Shown: positions 49,116 through 59,628 of the stretch, one piece after another | Numbering within the stretch: position 1 is the first letter of the stretch | Layout of the letters: each line of letters begins with the position of its first letter | Source: Homalodisca vitripennis | Lineage: Eukaryota > Arthropoda > Insecta > Hemiptera > Cicadellidae | Length of the DNA: 64,000 nt | Direction of reading: 5' to 3' | Assembly (NCBI RefSeq): GCF_021130785.1 | Contig: NC_060215.1 | Location: 121,228,501-121,292,500, forward strand | Notes under the pieces: model-generated | The model's database searches: none | Seen by the model: only the letters and a program-made list of their open reading frames with translations | What the model was told of the DNA's origin: nothing | Made by a program: the position numbers and the translations under genes

Positions 49116-50140
49116 GCGCCGCGCCACGCCGATCACCCCTCCCCTACAACTAGAGCCCGCACCACCAGTGCCGTGCCTACTCCATGTTTCCACTTTTCAA
49201 CTAAGCTGCCCCTCTCGTTTTAGTGTTGTTTTAACTAGCTCTTAAGTGTGTTTGGTGCGTTTTGTTGAGCTCCTGGAGAGTTCAAGGGGGCCGGTGCTTA
49301 ATATTTGCAATATGTCGAGTAGAGTAGGCTTTAGTTCATAATATTTATCAGAAGACTCCTTGTAATATTTAAATAGTTTAGGGCATTCCTATGCCAAAAT
49401 CAATACTGGTGAGCTTATCCAAGTAACCGTTGTATCTATCTTCCGATTTAACAGTCGTCTCTCATTGGTAGACACATCACGTGTGTATCTCCTCATCCAA
49501 TCTGTCTGTCTGTCTGGAGCGACCCTTAGATGCCCGAACATTCAGTTGTATCTTCGGAGCCGTACTGGTGATGTTGTCCGGCCGCGGTAACTCCAAAGTC
49601 TCGCACTTCCTTTTTTCTCAGGTCTCAACGTAGTGACGTATTGGGTCTCTATTCACTATTTTCTCGTATCGTGATAAAATTGTACTGTAGGAGCCGTTCT
49701 GGAGACATGATCCAGTTGCGGTCGCTCATCCCTTTATTCTCGCGGTAGTGGAAGTGTCGCCCCTGGTCTCTGTGACCTCTTTTTCGTATTCATTGTATAG
49801 TGTTTCGTTGCTCCCGTGGGAGGTGACATGGTCCGATTGCAGTAGCCTACTCCTCGTGATGTTCCTCTCTACACTTGTTCCTACCTAGATGTCAGTGAAG
49901 ATTCGTAGTGAAAGTGACTTGTTCTTTCGTTTATCCCACTGCAGCCCTGGAGGCCCTGGCCGAGCTGGAAGTTATCTCCGCTCGGATAAAGTGCATCCTT
50001 TATACCTCATGTCTAACCCCTCCTTTCATCTACGGATGTTTCCATACTTTAACTTTATTTGTAGCTCTGTCTCCACGTAAAACATACATTCGTTCATTCA
50101 TAGGCTCCAAAAAAATGTAGAGTCACTAATCAGGATACGG
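49116..50140 (+). other. GC-richer tract of unknown nature
   Basis: The sequence changes abruptly to about 1 kb of mixed composition with several CpG and runs such as (CTGT)4 near 49501-49514. 49908-50120 is open and contains TAALEALAELEVISARIK, and a splice-acceptor-like 'tcgtttatcccactgcag' ends at about 49944. In another frame the same bases read PGGPGRAGSYLRSDK. It could be an LTR or leader of a retroelement, a 5' untranslated or promoter region, or an unrelated insertion. I cannot choose. Confidence 0.25.
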
Positions 50141-50599
50141 TGAGTAGGTCAGTTCAGTTCGCCCAGCAGGATAGTTCGGCCTTTTCTTCAAATACATGCA
50201 GCATTATTTTAAAACATACAGACCTAATTTAAACATCTCGCTGTTTGGTATGTTTAAAAACAAATTTGTAAATATTTTATCTATTGTTTCTTTCTAACAT
50301 TCAAGATACAAATAACGACAGTCAGTAATACATTTTGACTAATTTCTATACAAATACAATTATTATGAGTAATCCAAAAACATAAATCAATATTTACGTC
50401 CAGTGCAAAGCGTAACCTATCAAACAGCATTTTTTAAATCTCCAGAGATAAAAATAACCTTTTAAAATTTAAAATTTCGTAAGAGTTTAAAAACAAGTAT
50501 TTAGCCGTTAAGTATTAACTTAGAACTCTAAACATTTGGTCGCTGTTTAAAAGATGTACAATAATGTTATATAACAATATTTAGTATTACTGATTTAGG
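50141..50599. other. AT-rich non-coding stretch
   Basis: Nothing was recognised. Confidence 0.5.
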
Positions 50600-51125
50600 A
50601 ATAATGATGAGTTATAACAATAATAAACTTTATTGCGAACAGACAATGCGCACATTGTAATAAAATCGTCCTACCTAACCTAATCATTCGTTCTGGCAAT
50701 AGGCCATTTAGACATACATTTTATCACTCACGCCTCTTTCACACAATTTCCAGACCCAGCAAATTTATTTCATTTGGTGATATTTGAGAATTTTTGGTTT
50801 TAATCATCCCAGCGACCCATCATAAACTCGCCAACCCAATAAAATGCTTACGAAATAAGAAAGGTTTTAAACTGAATTTTGAATTGTTTTCCATTTTGTT
50901 CTTTGATGTTGTCAGGGAGACTATTGATCAATCTGACACCAACTTGGGATGGTAGGTTTCTGAATGCATTTGTCCTGTGCTGTTGGACGCGAAAGTTGTC
51001 CCTGCCTCTCGTCCCGTGTTGGTGAACATCCCCTCCCCAAACCAAAGCACACCTCGACACGGAGTAGAGGATCACCTCAAGAATGTCTGGTAGATTGTGT
51101 TCTCTAGTAAGTATTAGTCACTAAA
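50600..51125 (-). pseudogene. LINE 3' end relic (RT C-terminus)
   Basis: On the minus strand 50848-51075 is open and reads TRGRDNFRVQQHRTNAFRNL, then VGVRLINSLPDNIKEQNGKQ and FKIQFKTFLIS. It follows the end of Jockey/CR1-type LINE polyproteins, where HxTRxxxxLxxPxH is followed by GxxxYNxLPxxIK and FKxxLKxxL. The 3' flank on the same strand contains 'gcaataaagtttattattgtt' (about 50617-50637), a plausible LINE poly(A) region. Everything 5' of this is missing, consistent with 5' truncation during insertion. Confidence 0.75.
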
Positions 51126-52039
51126 CTACCAGAGGACTCTTTGCGTTCCAGGCAATGAAATTCGCTTATAAAATTATTTAAAAGACGATTTCTTGGCCTT
51201 AACTTTGCCATAATAGTTATGAATGCCCTCCCCTACCCCAGGAATCCAATTTATTTTCGTGGCCTCGCACTTCCTATCTCAGTCTGCTTGACTGCTATCT
51301 AAATCTTTCCCTCTTTGTTCGATTGACAGAACGAATAGTTGTCAAAATTGGTGATTAAGGAAATACTTCAGTTCCATTTATAAACGGTTTCGTGTACTTG
51401 TAGTGCACAAACGTGAAAGAAATATAAAAACTCTTAAGAATGTTGTCCTAATGTTGTGCTTTTTGTATCGGAAAAAATAATTCAGAGTCATAACTACTGT
51501 TTGTGTATGATAGGTCTCAACCCCAAAATGTTTCAAAGGAACTTGTTAACTTGACTTGAAACACTTTCTTTTAACTTACTTATGCAACCTATAGAAGTTT
51601 CTAATACTACCTTAAAGTAGGCATTGTTCTAAAGGGATTAAAACATTCTGGGTAATAACCAGAAGGAAAGTCTTTTAAAATGAACGTTATCATTCCTAAC
51701 AACACGATACATTAGGGATAAATTGTACATATTCAGATGTTTTTAGCTTGTCTAGCTGTAGCAGTAGAGTAGCTCTGTCTGAATAAGTATGTTATTCCTT
51801 TGGAGTTCTCTTTAATTATCATATCACCAAAAATCCATTTGCTTAAACCTCATGTAGTGCATCTATGTAATCGGATCAAATGCACTAGTGTTAGTGGTAA
51901 AATAGAACCTCTTATTAATTTTTACAGGGCGTAGAATAGTAAAGTTTATATATTGTTTTAACAATAAACAAACTTTTTCCATGCTTAGATCAATGTGAAG
52001 CAATTCACTTTTCTTCTCAAGATAAGAAGTTCCATTATT
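51126..52039. other. Non-coding stretch
   Basis: Neither gene nor repeat was recognised. Confidence 0.45.
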
Positions 52040-52275
52040 GATAGTATTGTTCCTAATCCCCTTCAATTTCCGAATTCTGAGAAGTAAGCCGCCTCTGAAG
52101 TTCTTTTCCATTAAGGCTACAACATGTATGACATACAGGTGTATGCTCGAATTTCCATTCACCATTTGTTTTTTTTACATAAATATCAGTAGTAAAATTT
52201 TTGCTTAAATATTTCTCCGCCCTTATCTGTGCAGACCTTCTAGTTTTTGGTGGTTGGATTTGGATATTTTGGAGA
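52040..52275 (-). pseudogene. Protein-like relic with CxxC motif, unknown
   Basis: On the minus strand a frame runs PPKTRRSAQIRAEKYLS, then VKKTNGEWKFEHTPVCHTCC and LQRRLTSQNSEIEGD, ending in a stop at about 52060. A second frame over 52165-51863 continues with protein-like sequence (GTSYLEKKSELLHIDL), suggesting a frameshift. The segment has a CxxC pair and charged, amphipathic composition unlike translated AT-rich noise. It may belong to a DNA transposon or a host gene; I recognise no family. 52532-52777 on the same strand is also open (81 codons) and may belong to the same relic. Confidence 0.35.
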
Positions 52276-54954
52276 TTCTTGTAGATTTTTTTACCTGTTT
52301 ATGACTGCTGTTGGTAGACATTTCTTAGTTTTGGATTGTATTGAATTTTTTTCCATTCATTGAAACAAATGGCCAAAAATAGCAGCTATTCCGAACAAAT
52401 TATTTCTTTTCTATTGTTGAAGTGCCCTTCACTTGCCGTACTGCTAGATGTGGCAGCTCAAACACCATAGTGTGGTACCATTATAGCGCATCATAAAGGA
52501 GTAGTATTACTTCTTATTTTTAATTATCGGACTACGGCGTGAAGTTGCAGTGCAAATTTGATAGGTCGTATAAGAAATCTGTCGAGGCATAAACATTATT
52601 TTTGAGGCATAAAAAGCACAAAGTTATTACAAAATTCTCCAGGTTTTTTATACTTCTATCATATATACTACGAGTTATCGAACTTTCCAGAAACACATAG
52701 TTCAATAAATAGTAGAAAATGTATTCATCATTATTTGTAATACCATGTGAGCTATAATTTATAGGTTCATCCTTCATATATAGCTGACTTTATCTATCCA
52801 AATCTGATACTTTGGCTTTGCTGTATACAGTGAATAGAACCTGGAAACTATTTAAATTATGTTAGTTATCAACGATTCGACTCAGATTGAAAAATAAAAT
52901 GAGCAGCTTACGACCTTGATCCTGTGTGACCCTTTATATAGTATGAAAGCTTTATAAAAGACAAAGGCGTGCACCTTATTGTAGTCACAAAACAGTTATT
53001 ATCTTTTCTTCATTATTATAAATAGTTAAACTCAGGGGGCTAAAATTATCAATTTTTCATTTTCAAACGCATATGTCCTTGTAAAAATAGTAATTTTTAT
53101 GATTGCATAAAGTGTTTGAATTTTGCCGAATAAAACTATTCGCCCGACAAAACTGTTTACTCCAGGCACTCGGAGTTAGGAAACACAACTATTGTAGATT
53201 TTCAATGTTACGGAACTTGGGTTTTACATAAACACTTTTATGTTCCAAAAAAAGAACTGTCATATTTATACAGCAAATAATATTGTTGCTGTACCTAAAA
53301 TAGTGTCGTTTTTGTTCTTTTAGCTGTAAATTATGTGTTATCCAATTTAAAAAATATTCTTTATTATAAAATTATTGGTTTATTAAAACTATTTAATGAC
53401 AATAATAAACAAAATAGTATAAAACTTAATTTTACCAATGCCACATTGACAGAGTTCAACAGTGCCGACGCAAGCTTATTCTACAACCCTAGGCAAATAC
53501 ATTTTTAACGCAACCCCTCCCCCCTAACTCAATCGCTCCCCCTCCCCATCACACAGGAAGTCTGAAACAAAACATAATTTTTCCATATTATGAATTCGTA
53601 ACAAGGCATCACCGATACAGCAGGTTGTTTCATATTAGTGTATTTTATCTTAAATATAAATTCAATAAATAAAAATTGTACTACTCTTTTACAGTTCTGT
53701 AGAAGAAATATAAGAAAATGTACATATTATTTATATATCATAATATTTTTCTCAGATTTACTGTTGTGAAATATGGCATAAGTTTACTAAAACCTGGTAA
53801 GTTATATATTTTATAATGCCAAGCTTTAAAAAAGGCATACTAGTTAGCTGCAGACCGCGCATCTTGGGCGGTTTTAACATGGGGTTAAAGTTTAAAACTG
53901 GGTTATAAATATAAACTCAAATCCATACATTTTGAAATCCATATGCTTACACTTCAGTGTCATAATAATAATGAGTAGTTAAAAATACAGTTATCCGTTA
54001 ATACCAAACGTTTATTACGAGAAAACCTATATTGGATATAAGTCATAAACAACGTATTAACAGATAATTGTAATTTTAACAATTCATTACCATTGAAACA
54101 CTAAAGTATATTTCTCGAGTGGAATATTTATGGATTTAGCCAAGTTCCTATTTCATATCCAATTATATTCCCATGTTAAAAGCGGAGCCTCATATGTGCG
54201 GGCGGCCGCTGAGAAGCGCGCCTTCTTAAGTACGGTATACTCGCTAATCAAGCTACATTTGGTACCGATAATAAAAACTACACAGTGTCGATAGAAAAAT
54301 CTCAACACTAGTCTGATGAGAGAGTAATCCACTGATCCACTGACTGACGAGTAAAGGTATAGATAAGTAGTAGGTATGAGGTTATAACAGTGACGCGGCA
54401 ATATGAACCTTCAAGGTCACACCACAGTGTCATAACGCCCACCCCTCGCGTACAGCACCGACACTGTCACTGTCCTCACTGTCACATAGAGGGTAGCTAC
54501 AAAGACCTCTTGTACTGCAGACAACTTTTGCGTAACTTACCTAGGGGTTTACGCTGACACTCTAAGTAAATGTGTGGTTTGATTAAAATCGAGTTTCAAA
54601 GTAACACACGTCTGTTTTATGCAACTTTTGGGCTTGGGTTTTATGCAGTAATTTATATACATTCTTTTAATTTTTCTTCCTTTTGTCTGTACATGCCCAC
54701 TGCTTCACTATATGTGTCATAGTGGGTAATATAGAGCAAATTCAAATAATGTACAAAAACCTTATAGAACTGGTATTGGTCGCAGCTATTACAATCATAA
54801 TAACCTAAAATACTAAAACACGAGATATATATAATTTGACAAACATTTACGACACAAATACAATAGTGTACTTTTTGTTTTAAGTGTTATATCATATCTG
54901 TATTTTATTACATTATTATAATTGCATAAAATATATTCTCACTCACAATACCAG
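52276..54954. other. Mostly AT-rich non-coding stretch
   Basis: No certain gene. 53465-53560 contains 'gtgccgacgcaagcttattc' and 'ccctaggcaaatac' followed by C runs, the style of an old DNA-transposon end, without a partner terminus. 54150-54540 is GC-richer, with frames open only by chance as far as I can see. Confidence 0.35.
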
Positions 54955-55044
54955 AAAACACCCATTATTACGGTGCCTGAGGAGCGGCTGCCACAGCCTT
55001 CTGCTACTGACGGCGACGTAGTGGAACATTGGTTAGTGGAGTAA
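54955..55044 (+). CDS. Candidate small terminal coding exon, unknown
   Basis: An acceptor (atattctcactcacaataccag) is followed by a phase-0 frame of 29 codons and TAA (55042-55044). The peptide contains PIITVPEERLPQPSATDGD and ends VVEHWLVE. Codons use C and G in the third position much more than the flanks. The acidic, proline-rich character suits the C-terminal tail of a protein. AATAAA hexamers follow within 250 bases (about 55275). No preceding exon or family was identified. The short length keeps confidence moderate. Confidence 0.38.
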   Translation, partial: KTPIITVPEERLPQPSATDGDVVEHWLVE

Positions 55045-55079
55045 TCAAACAGTTTCATATAAAATGCAATGTTTTATTT

Positions 55080-55385
55080 AATCGGGTCGTTGGGCCAACG
55101 TGTATTTTAAAGTTTGCTACAGGTGTCATTAGTCCAAAGAACCATATACGCTACTAGTATTGTTAAGTAAATTTTCGATCGTTAAGCCAATGAAATTTGA
55201 GTGCACATTTACGTTTAAAATTGTAAATAAGATACGTTTTGCCATCGATCCATTTAGGATATGATATGCTTTATTAAATAAATCGGTCCAATTACACCAC
55301 GGATCGTTGGACCAACACTCTCTTATTCAAAACTAAACTAATGTATAGGTCGCTACACCACCGACCGGTGGAGTAATTGAACTAG
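55080..55385. repeat. Cluster of short palindromes (GTTGGNCCAAC type)
   Basis: GTTGGGCCAAC occurs at about 55089-55099 and GTTGGACCAAC at about 55307-55317, and CCACCGACCGGTGG at about 55360-55373. The third is followed by 'agtaattgaactag', like 'agtaatcaaacag' just after the candidate exon at 55040. Related halves (cattagtccaaag, tcggtccaattac) lie between. This looks like subterminal repeats of a DNA transposon or a regulatory array; no outer termini were found. Confidence 0.4.
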
Positions 55386-55429
55386 ACCTTTAGCACAGTT
55401 CTAAGAAATGTCGCGCATCAAATGTAGTT

Positions 55430-56220
55430 CCAATCAACTCTTATTTTTACCAATGGCAGTCGCGTTTGTTGGTACCCATGGACGACTCGAGACTCGCAGG
55501 ATTTTTACGAGATGCGCTAGTGGTTCCACTGCTCCGTAAAGATCACAGAAACCTAAACTAGAATGCATCATAGAGGATAGTTGAGAGCGTGGTTCCCACG
55601 GCCTCGCAAACACTAAAGCCCTACTGGCCCAGGCATCACTCCCTTTCGGGACTGCTTTCAACATTACTTCAAGAGGGTACCTACGTAAGCCAACAGATAG
55701 TTCCTACGGTATTAGGCCATCGGTTACTTACCATCTTAAACAAGTACAATCGCAAGCTGCCATGTCCTGTGAGGAACTGAGTTAGATAGAATCTTACTCT
55801 CAATCTTGTCGTACAACCAATTCTCTCAGGTCTCCAGCCTGGCCATCCAGGCTGCTCCTCTCTAGCAGCTATCGTTTCCCCACGATGTGTCCTCGAACTT
55901 CGGTGCGAGTTCAACACTGTTCCCTTCTAAAGGCTTACTTTTGATAGGTTCGGAGGCAGTTCGCTAAGCACTCGCGATTCGCAGTTCCCTTTCCTCTGTG
56001 CTGCTGCCATTTCCTGCCTGTAGCATTCTTCACATAGATGTTTCAGCCTATATCTGTACCCATACAGAAGCACTGATCTCACCAGCCACTGCTTACTCGC
56101 CGCAGATCCGCTGATATTCTCATCAGTTGGCTCGAAGAGGCGAACACAACTACTACATTGTTTGCCGCCCCAGAGATCTTGTCCCGAAACGTGAGCTTGG
56201 TACAAGCGTCATGCAGAAAT
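55430..56220. other. GC-richer island of unknown nature
   Basis: About 790 bases stand out from their AT-rich flanks. Several frames are open on both strands. The best on the minus strand is 56205-55927, with a two-pair cysteine pattern (CSSC, later LCEEC) and MAAAQRKGNCESRVL. It begins after a stop without an ATG. No family, splice sites or repeat structure were recognised. It could be a decayed gene, a mobile element or a CpG-rich regulatory island. Confidence 0.25.
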
Positions 56221-56639
56221 AATTCACAGAAATTTTGAAGTGAACTAGCTGATTATAGTATATATACATTTAACTTATATACATACATTTTACATATACT
56301 TAACATTTAAGACCAATGAAATAGTATTAAGATTCTATAAAATTTAATGTTGAGCTTGGTTACTATTTAATAGTGAAGTACATTTAAAATAAAAGAATTA
56401 TTTATAAAGGGGACGAATTTAGGTCTGCAATTAAGAAAAATGAATTAATTCAATTATGAATATTTCAGAAAAAATCTGTTGTGTATGATATATATTTGTT
56501 TGACTAAGTAGCTAATTATTTATATTATTGCGAAAAGTATTTAAGATTTTTATTTTTATTTGGTATTTGATTAAATAAATGTGGATCCATGTAGGAAAAC
56601 AAAAACCTGAAATATAGTTTACTAACTTTGGGTTTCTAG
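56221..56639. other. AT-rich non-coding stretch
   Basis: Nothing was recognised; it may contain the 3' untranslated end of the neighbouring minus-strand LINE. Confidence 0.4.
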
Positions 56640-56659
56640 ATAAGACCTCTTTAAAAAAC

Positions 56660-57585
56660 CTCTTGTAATGTACTGTTTTTTGTTCAATATTATTTTATTT
56701 CTACTTTTTATAAAAAAATTATCTTAATATTTTGTAAATAAAAATATATTGCTCGGCAAAAGTTTTTAATTGTTTGGAAAGAGGATGAGACGAGTCTCTC
56801 CTTTTTCCCATAAAATAAACGTATATATTCTGCGTTATTCTAATATAGTCTATTTTTTGGAGCTGCTCCATAGCATACAATACCTTACTGTAATCTAGAG
56901 TATATTAGTGCATAAAAACGAATACGTGACAGCTTCTCGTCAAAAAACAAAACAAAACTTCCTAACATTACTTCTAATTTGATTTTGGACGAAAGATTTA
57001 TGTTTTTCCAATTTATTTTCTAAACAAAATATAAACCTAAAATTTAAAAAAAGACCTCTTGTAATTCTATATAGTTACACGTAATAAAGTTTGTTCACGT
57101 TTATTCGTGATACTTCACAGGCACATTACAACTGAAGCGCTTAAAATCAAAATTGACAAACTTATTCTTATTTACATTCCTTTACATTTTATTCTAGGAT
57201 CTCAACGGTCTCACCCCATTATTTATTTTGACCTATACGTTTTTCCTACACTATCACCTGAATATAAATAAGTAACATCATCAGCAAATGCACTGATTGT
57301 GCCATTAAAATTTGTTTTAACAAATCATTAATAAAAATATTAAATAAGTTAGCTGAAATGACTGAGCCTTGTGGGGCTCCAGCCTTAACTGTACGGGGCG
57401 CACTCAAGTAATTGTCCACTATTACCTACTAGACTCGGCCGATTAATGAGCTTTTAAACCACTGGGGAGCTACGCCTCTGATTCCAGCTGCCTCCATTTT
57501 TTAGTAGAATATTATGGTCGAATCCCTTTGTAAAACCTACAAAAACTACAGAAGTTTTTCGTTTCTATTCATGGTACTATAAATT
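56660..57585 (-). pseudogene. LINE reverse-transcriptase relic
   Basis: The minus strand shows 'VFVGFTKGFDHNILL' (matching FLDLSKAFDxVxHxxLL, 57560-57515), 'EAAGIRGVAPQWFKSSL' and 'KAGAPQGSVISANLFNIFIND' minus its last residue (57400-57330). Next is 'ISAFADDVTYLYS' (about 57300-57262) with the catalytic FADD intact. The thumb is broken ('KSFVQNQIRSNVRKF', about 57015-56970), followed by 'ALIYSRLQ', 'GIVCYGAAPKN' and 'SSHPLSKQLKTFAEQ' (56915-56755). Stops separate nearly every block. The enzyme copied its own RNA at a nicked target; this copy cannot. Confidence 0.82.
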
Positions 57586-58345
57586 TAGTCAGCGAATTGC
57601 ACCCAAATATCTTCCATCCCTATTCCTGCAGTAAAACCGGTTTTTTTTAACTGAAAATTCAAATTAAGCCTAACAAGACAGTGGTTTGTTAAACCTATGT
57701 CAAAAATGGCCCAATTGAATAATTTTATATCTTTGAATCTTATAAAAATAAGATCCGCACAAGTGGAGCTGTGCAGAATAATTCTTGTAGGATTGTTTAT
57801 CACATAAATTTAACCATTATTCGATATTAGGTTCATCTACTTATGTACATAAGAAAGATCTTTTAGAGGATCCAAGTTTGCATCTCCAATGAAGATTTTA
57901 TTGTTAGATATATCCAAGAGTTTTGTTACCAGTTCATTAATAACATTATAGTCAGAATACTCGTGTAATTGAGATATAAAAAAATGTTGAATTAATTGTC
58001 ATCCAGTTTGAAATTAAGTAAATGGTAATCCGCAGTTGTCATTGTACACTTTATTTCCTTAACATTAAAATTATCGTTACAAAACACAATACTCCTCCGT
58101 CCATGTAAGTGTTATTACAGTTTGCTTTAACATTATATCCTGGAATATTGAAAAAATTACTTCCTCACTTTGAATCCATGTTTCCGATAGAATTATAGAA
58201 TATATTTTTTTTATTTAAATAACCTAGCTCAACAAGTAGGGAATGAACATTTTTTCTTACATGTACATAAAGGAAAGTTATATTTTTAAGTCCATTGGAG
58301 GAATTTAAAAATTCACAATTTAGGGTATCGTAAGTCTGAGTAAAT
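57585..58345 (-). pseudogene. LINE AP-endonuclease relic
   Basis: Motifs of the APE-type endonuclease are readable on the minus strand. They are 'KNITFLYVHVRKNVHSLLVE' (about 58295-58235), 'ILSETWIQSEE' (about 58195-58160, the SETW block), and 'KIFIGDANLD' (about 57900-57872, the GDFN block with A for F). Then comes the 72-codon open end (57803-57585) with NNPTRIILHSSTCADLIFI and FDIGLTNHCLVRLNL, matching xNxPTRxxxxSxTCIDxIF and SDHxxV. Frameshifts split it. Confidence 0.8.
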
Positions 58346-58429
58346 CCTTCAAATATTACTACAGTACAATTGGTTTTACTTCGTTACAAACTAACCGACA
58401 TTTCAACTTAACATTTACTTTAAAGAGAA

Positions 58430-58695
58430 CATAAAAAACATGTTACTATGCACACGCCTATAGCCTATTTAAATAGTACTTTTATGTCTTCAATCTTATA
58501 TACCTTGTGGCATTTTCCCCCTCCATTTTTCTCACGAAGACTTTCCCCTCCTTCAACCAAACAAACTTCACATTTTTTCACTGCATTTCTTCTTGAGTTG
58601 GCCTAGTAGATGTTTGTTTTCTGGTGATAGGTGTTTATTCAAGTACACGGATTGCCTGTTATTCAGTAGGATATCGCATGCAAACCATTGGGTAA
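58430..58695 (-). pseudogene. LINE ORF1 C-terminal relic (FP-type)
   Basis: The minus strand reads 'SVYLNKHLSPENKHLLGQLK' (about 58660-58600) and, after a frame break, 'VKFVWLKEGKVFVRKMEGE' (about 58575-58520). This is the C-terminal arrangement of LINE ORF1 proteins that carry a baculovirus-FP-like domain (YxNExLTPxNxxLLxxxK, then YxVWxxxGKIxVRK). ORF1 proteins bind the element's RNA. It directly precedes the endonuclease pieces, which supports one element. Confidence 0.65.
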
Positions 58696-58710
58696 CCACT
58701 ATTATTCACA

Positions 58711-59241
58711 TTAGGCAATATATTCTTAAGATATAAAATATAAAATACTTATACTTTAGATTGTTAACCAAAGAATACTTGAAGCATCGCCTTTTCGGCA
58801 AGTATTTCTTTGACGGTGATATGGGAGTGGCCGTAAACTAATGGCGGTCAGAGTAGATGGCAAATTAGTTCGAAGATGGAATTTAAAATTAAGTTTTAAG
58901 ATTTGAATAGTATTCATATTAACAACTTTGTAGATTAATAAACAACTTATGTACAAATATAGTTTGGATTTTCACAAGTAAATATAATGGATCCTTATTT
59001 TCATTATCATCCTACTATTATGCCATTAACTTGTAATATTTTAAACCTAAGTTGATTTATTTATAATTTAAATTAATATTAATACCATTGGAATCAGTAT
59101 TTTCTATGATTTACATCAACCTTGTTTTAACTTGTTCTTTCGATAAACTTCTGAAACATTCGGTAAGACCGTGGGTTGTATTTTAGTAAAAATAAGTAGT
59201 AGACGATATAACATATAAAGAAATTTAAATTCAATCAATAG
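58711..59241. other. AT-rich non-coding stretch
   Basis: 58756-58956 is open on the minus strand (AISLRPLPYHRQRNTC), possibly a repeat fragment, since the segment 58770-58860 is GC-richer. No family was recognised. Confidence 0.35.
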
Positions 59242-59333
59242 TTAGGTTGTTAATTTTATAAATGTAATAAGGCATGAAAAATGTAATATATATATTATAT
59301 TGCCTTATTACATTTATAAAATTAATAACCTAA
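59242..59333. repeat. Long hairpin, 33-bp arms with one mismatch
   Basis: 59242-59274 and 59301-59333 are inverted repeats matching at 32 of 33 positions, around a 26-base loop. On either side the pairing stops at once. Left and right flanks carry TA dinucleotides, which would suit a tiny TA-targeting fold-back element (MITE). The 92-nt size also resembles a microRNA precursor, although the arms are unusually perfect and AT-rich. It lies 123 bases before the 59457 exon, near the acceptor's branch region. Confidence 0.9.
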
Positions 59334-59456
59334 TATATAATATACTGTATATTATTCTTAGACATTCATCATTACTTACTTACTAACGGAATAAATTGTG
59401 AACCAGCATAAAATGTCACATATATGATTTATTACAATTTTTTATTAATTTTCCAG

Positions 59457-59628
59457 AATCCAAATAACAGACGATCATCAGAAAATAAAGAAGACACGGT
59501 GGAATGGATACGGAATCCAGAGGGAACAACTATGAACGTAAATTTAAGTGAAATGGCAAGAGCATTTCTAGATGAAATGAAGGAACAAAAATTAATCAGA
59601 AAACACGAAAAGAAAATGAATAAAAAAG
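59457..59628 (+). CDS. Internal coding exon, gene unknown
   Basis: A strong acceptor (attttttattaattttccag) and a good donor (AAAAAAG|gtaata) bound 172 nt that are open in phase 0 and leave one base at the end (phase 1). The 57-residue peptide is very hydrophilic: it begins NPNNRRSSENK, contains EDTVEWIRNPEGTTMNVNL, then FLDEMKEQKLIRKHEKKM, a helical, charged end. The other two phases hit stops. No signal peptide, membrane part or named domain is seen. The flanking exons would be on the plus strand; none was found in the remaining 4.4 kb, which is filled by a minus-strand LINE, so the downstream intron is probably longer than that. This is the best-bounded host exon in the window. Confidence 0.6.

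Larger units (their letters stand above)
56640..58710 (-). mobile_element. Decayed Jockey/CR1-type LINE with FP-type ORF1
   Basis: Read on the minus strand, pieces appear in the order expected of a non-LTR retrotransposon: ORF1 C-terminus (58690-58430), AP endonuclease (58345-57585), RT palm (57560-57250) and RT thumb and C-terminal part (57250-56660). The RT fingers between endonuclease and palm are missing, so there is an internal deletion near 57570. Many stops and frameshifts are present. It lies directly upstream, in transcriptional terms, of no host gene that I can name. Confidence 0.85.
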
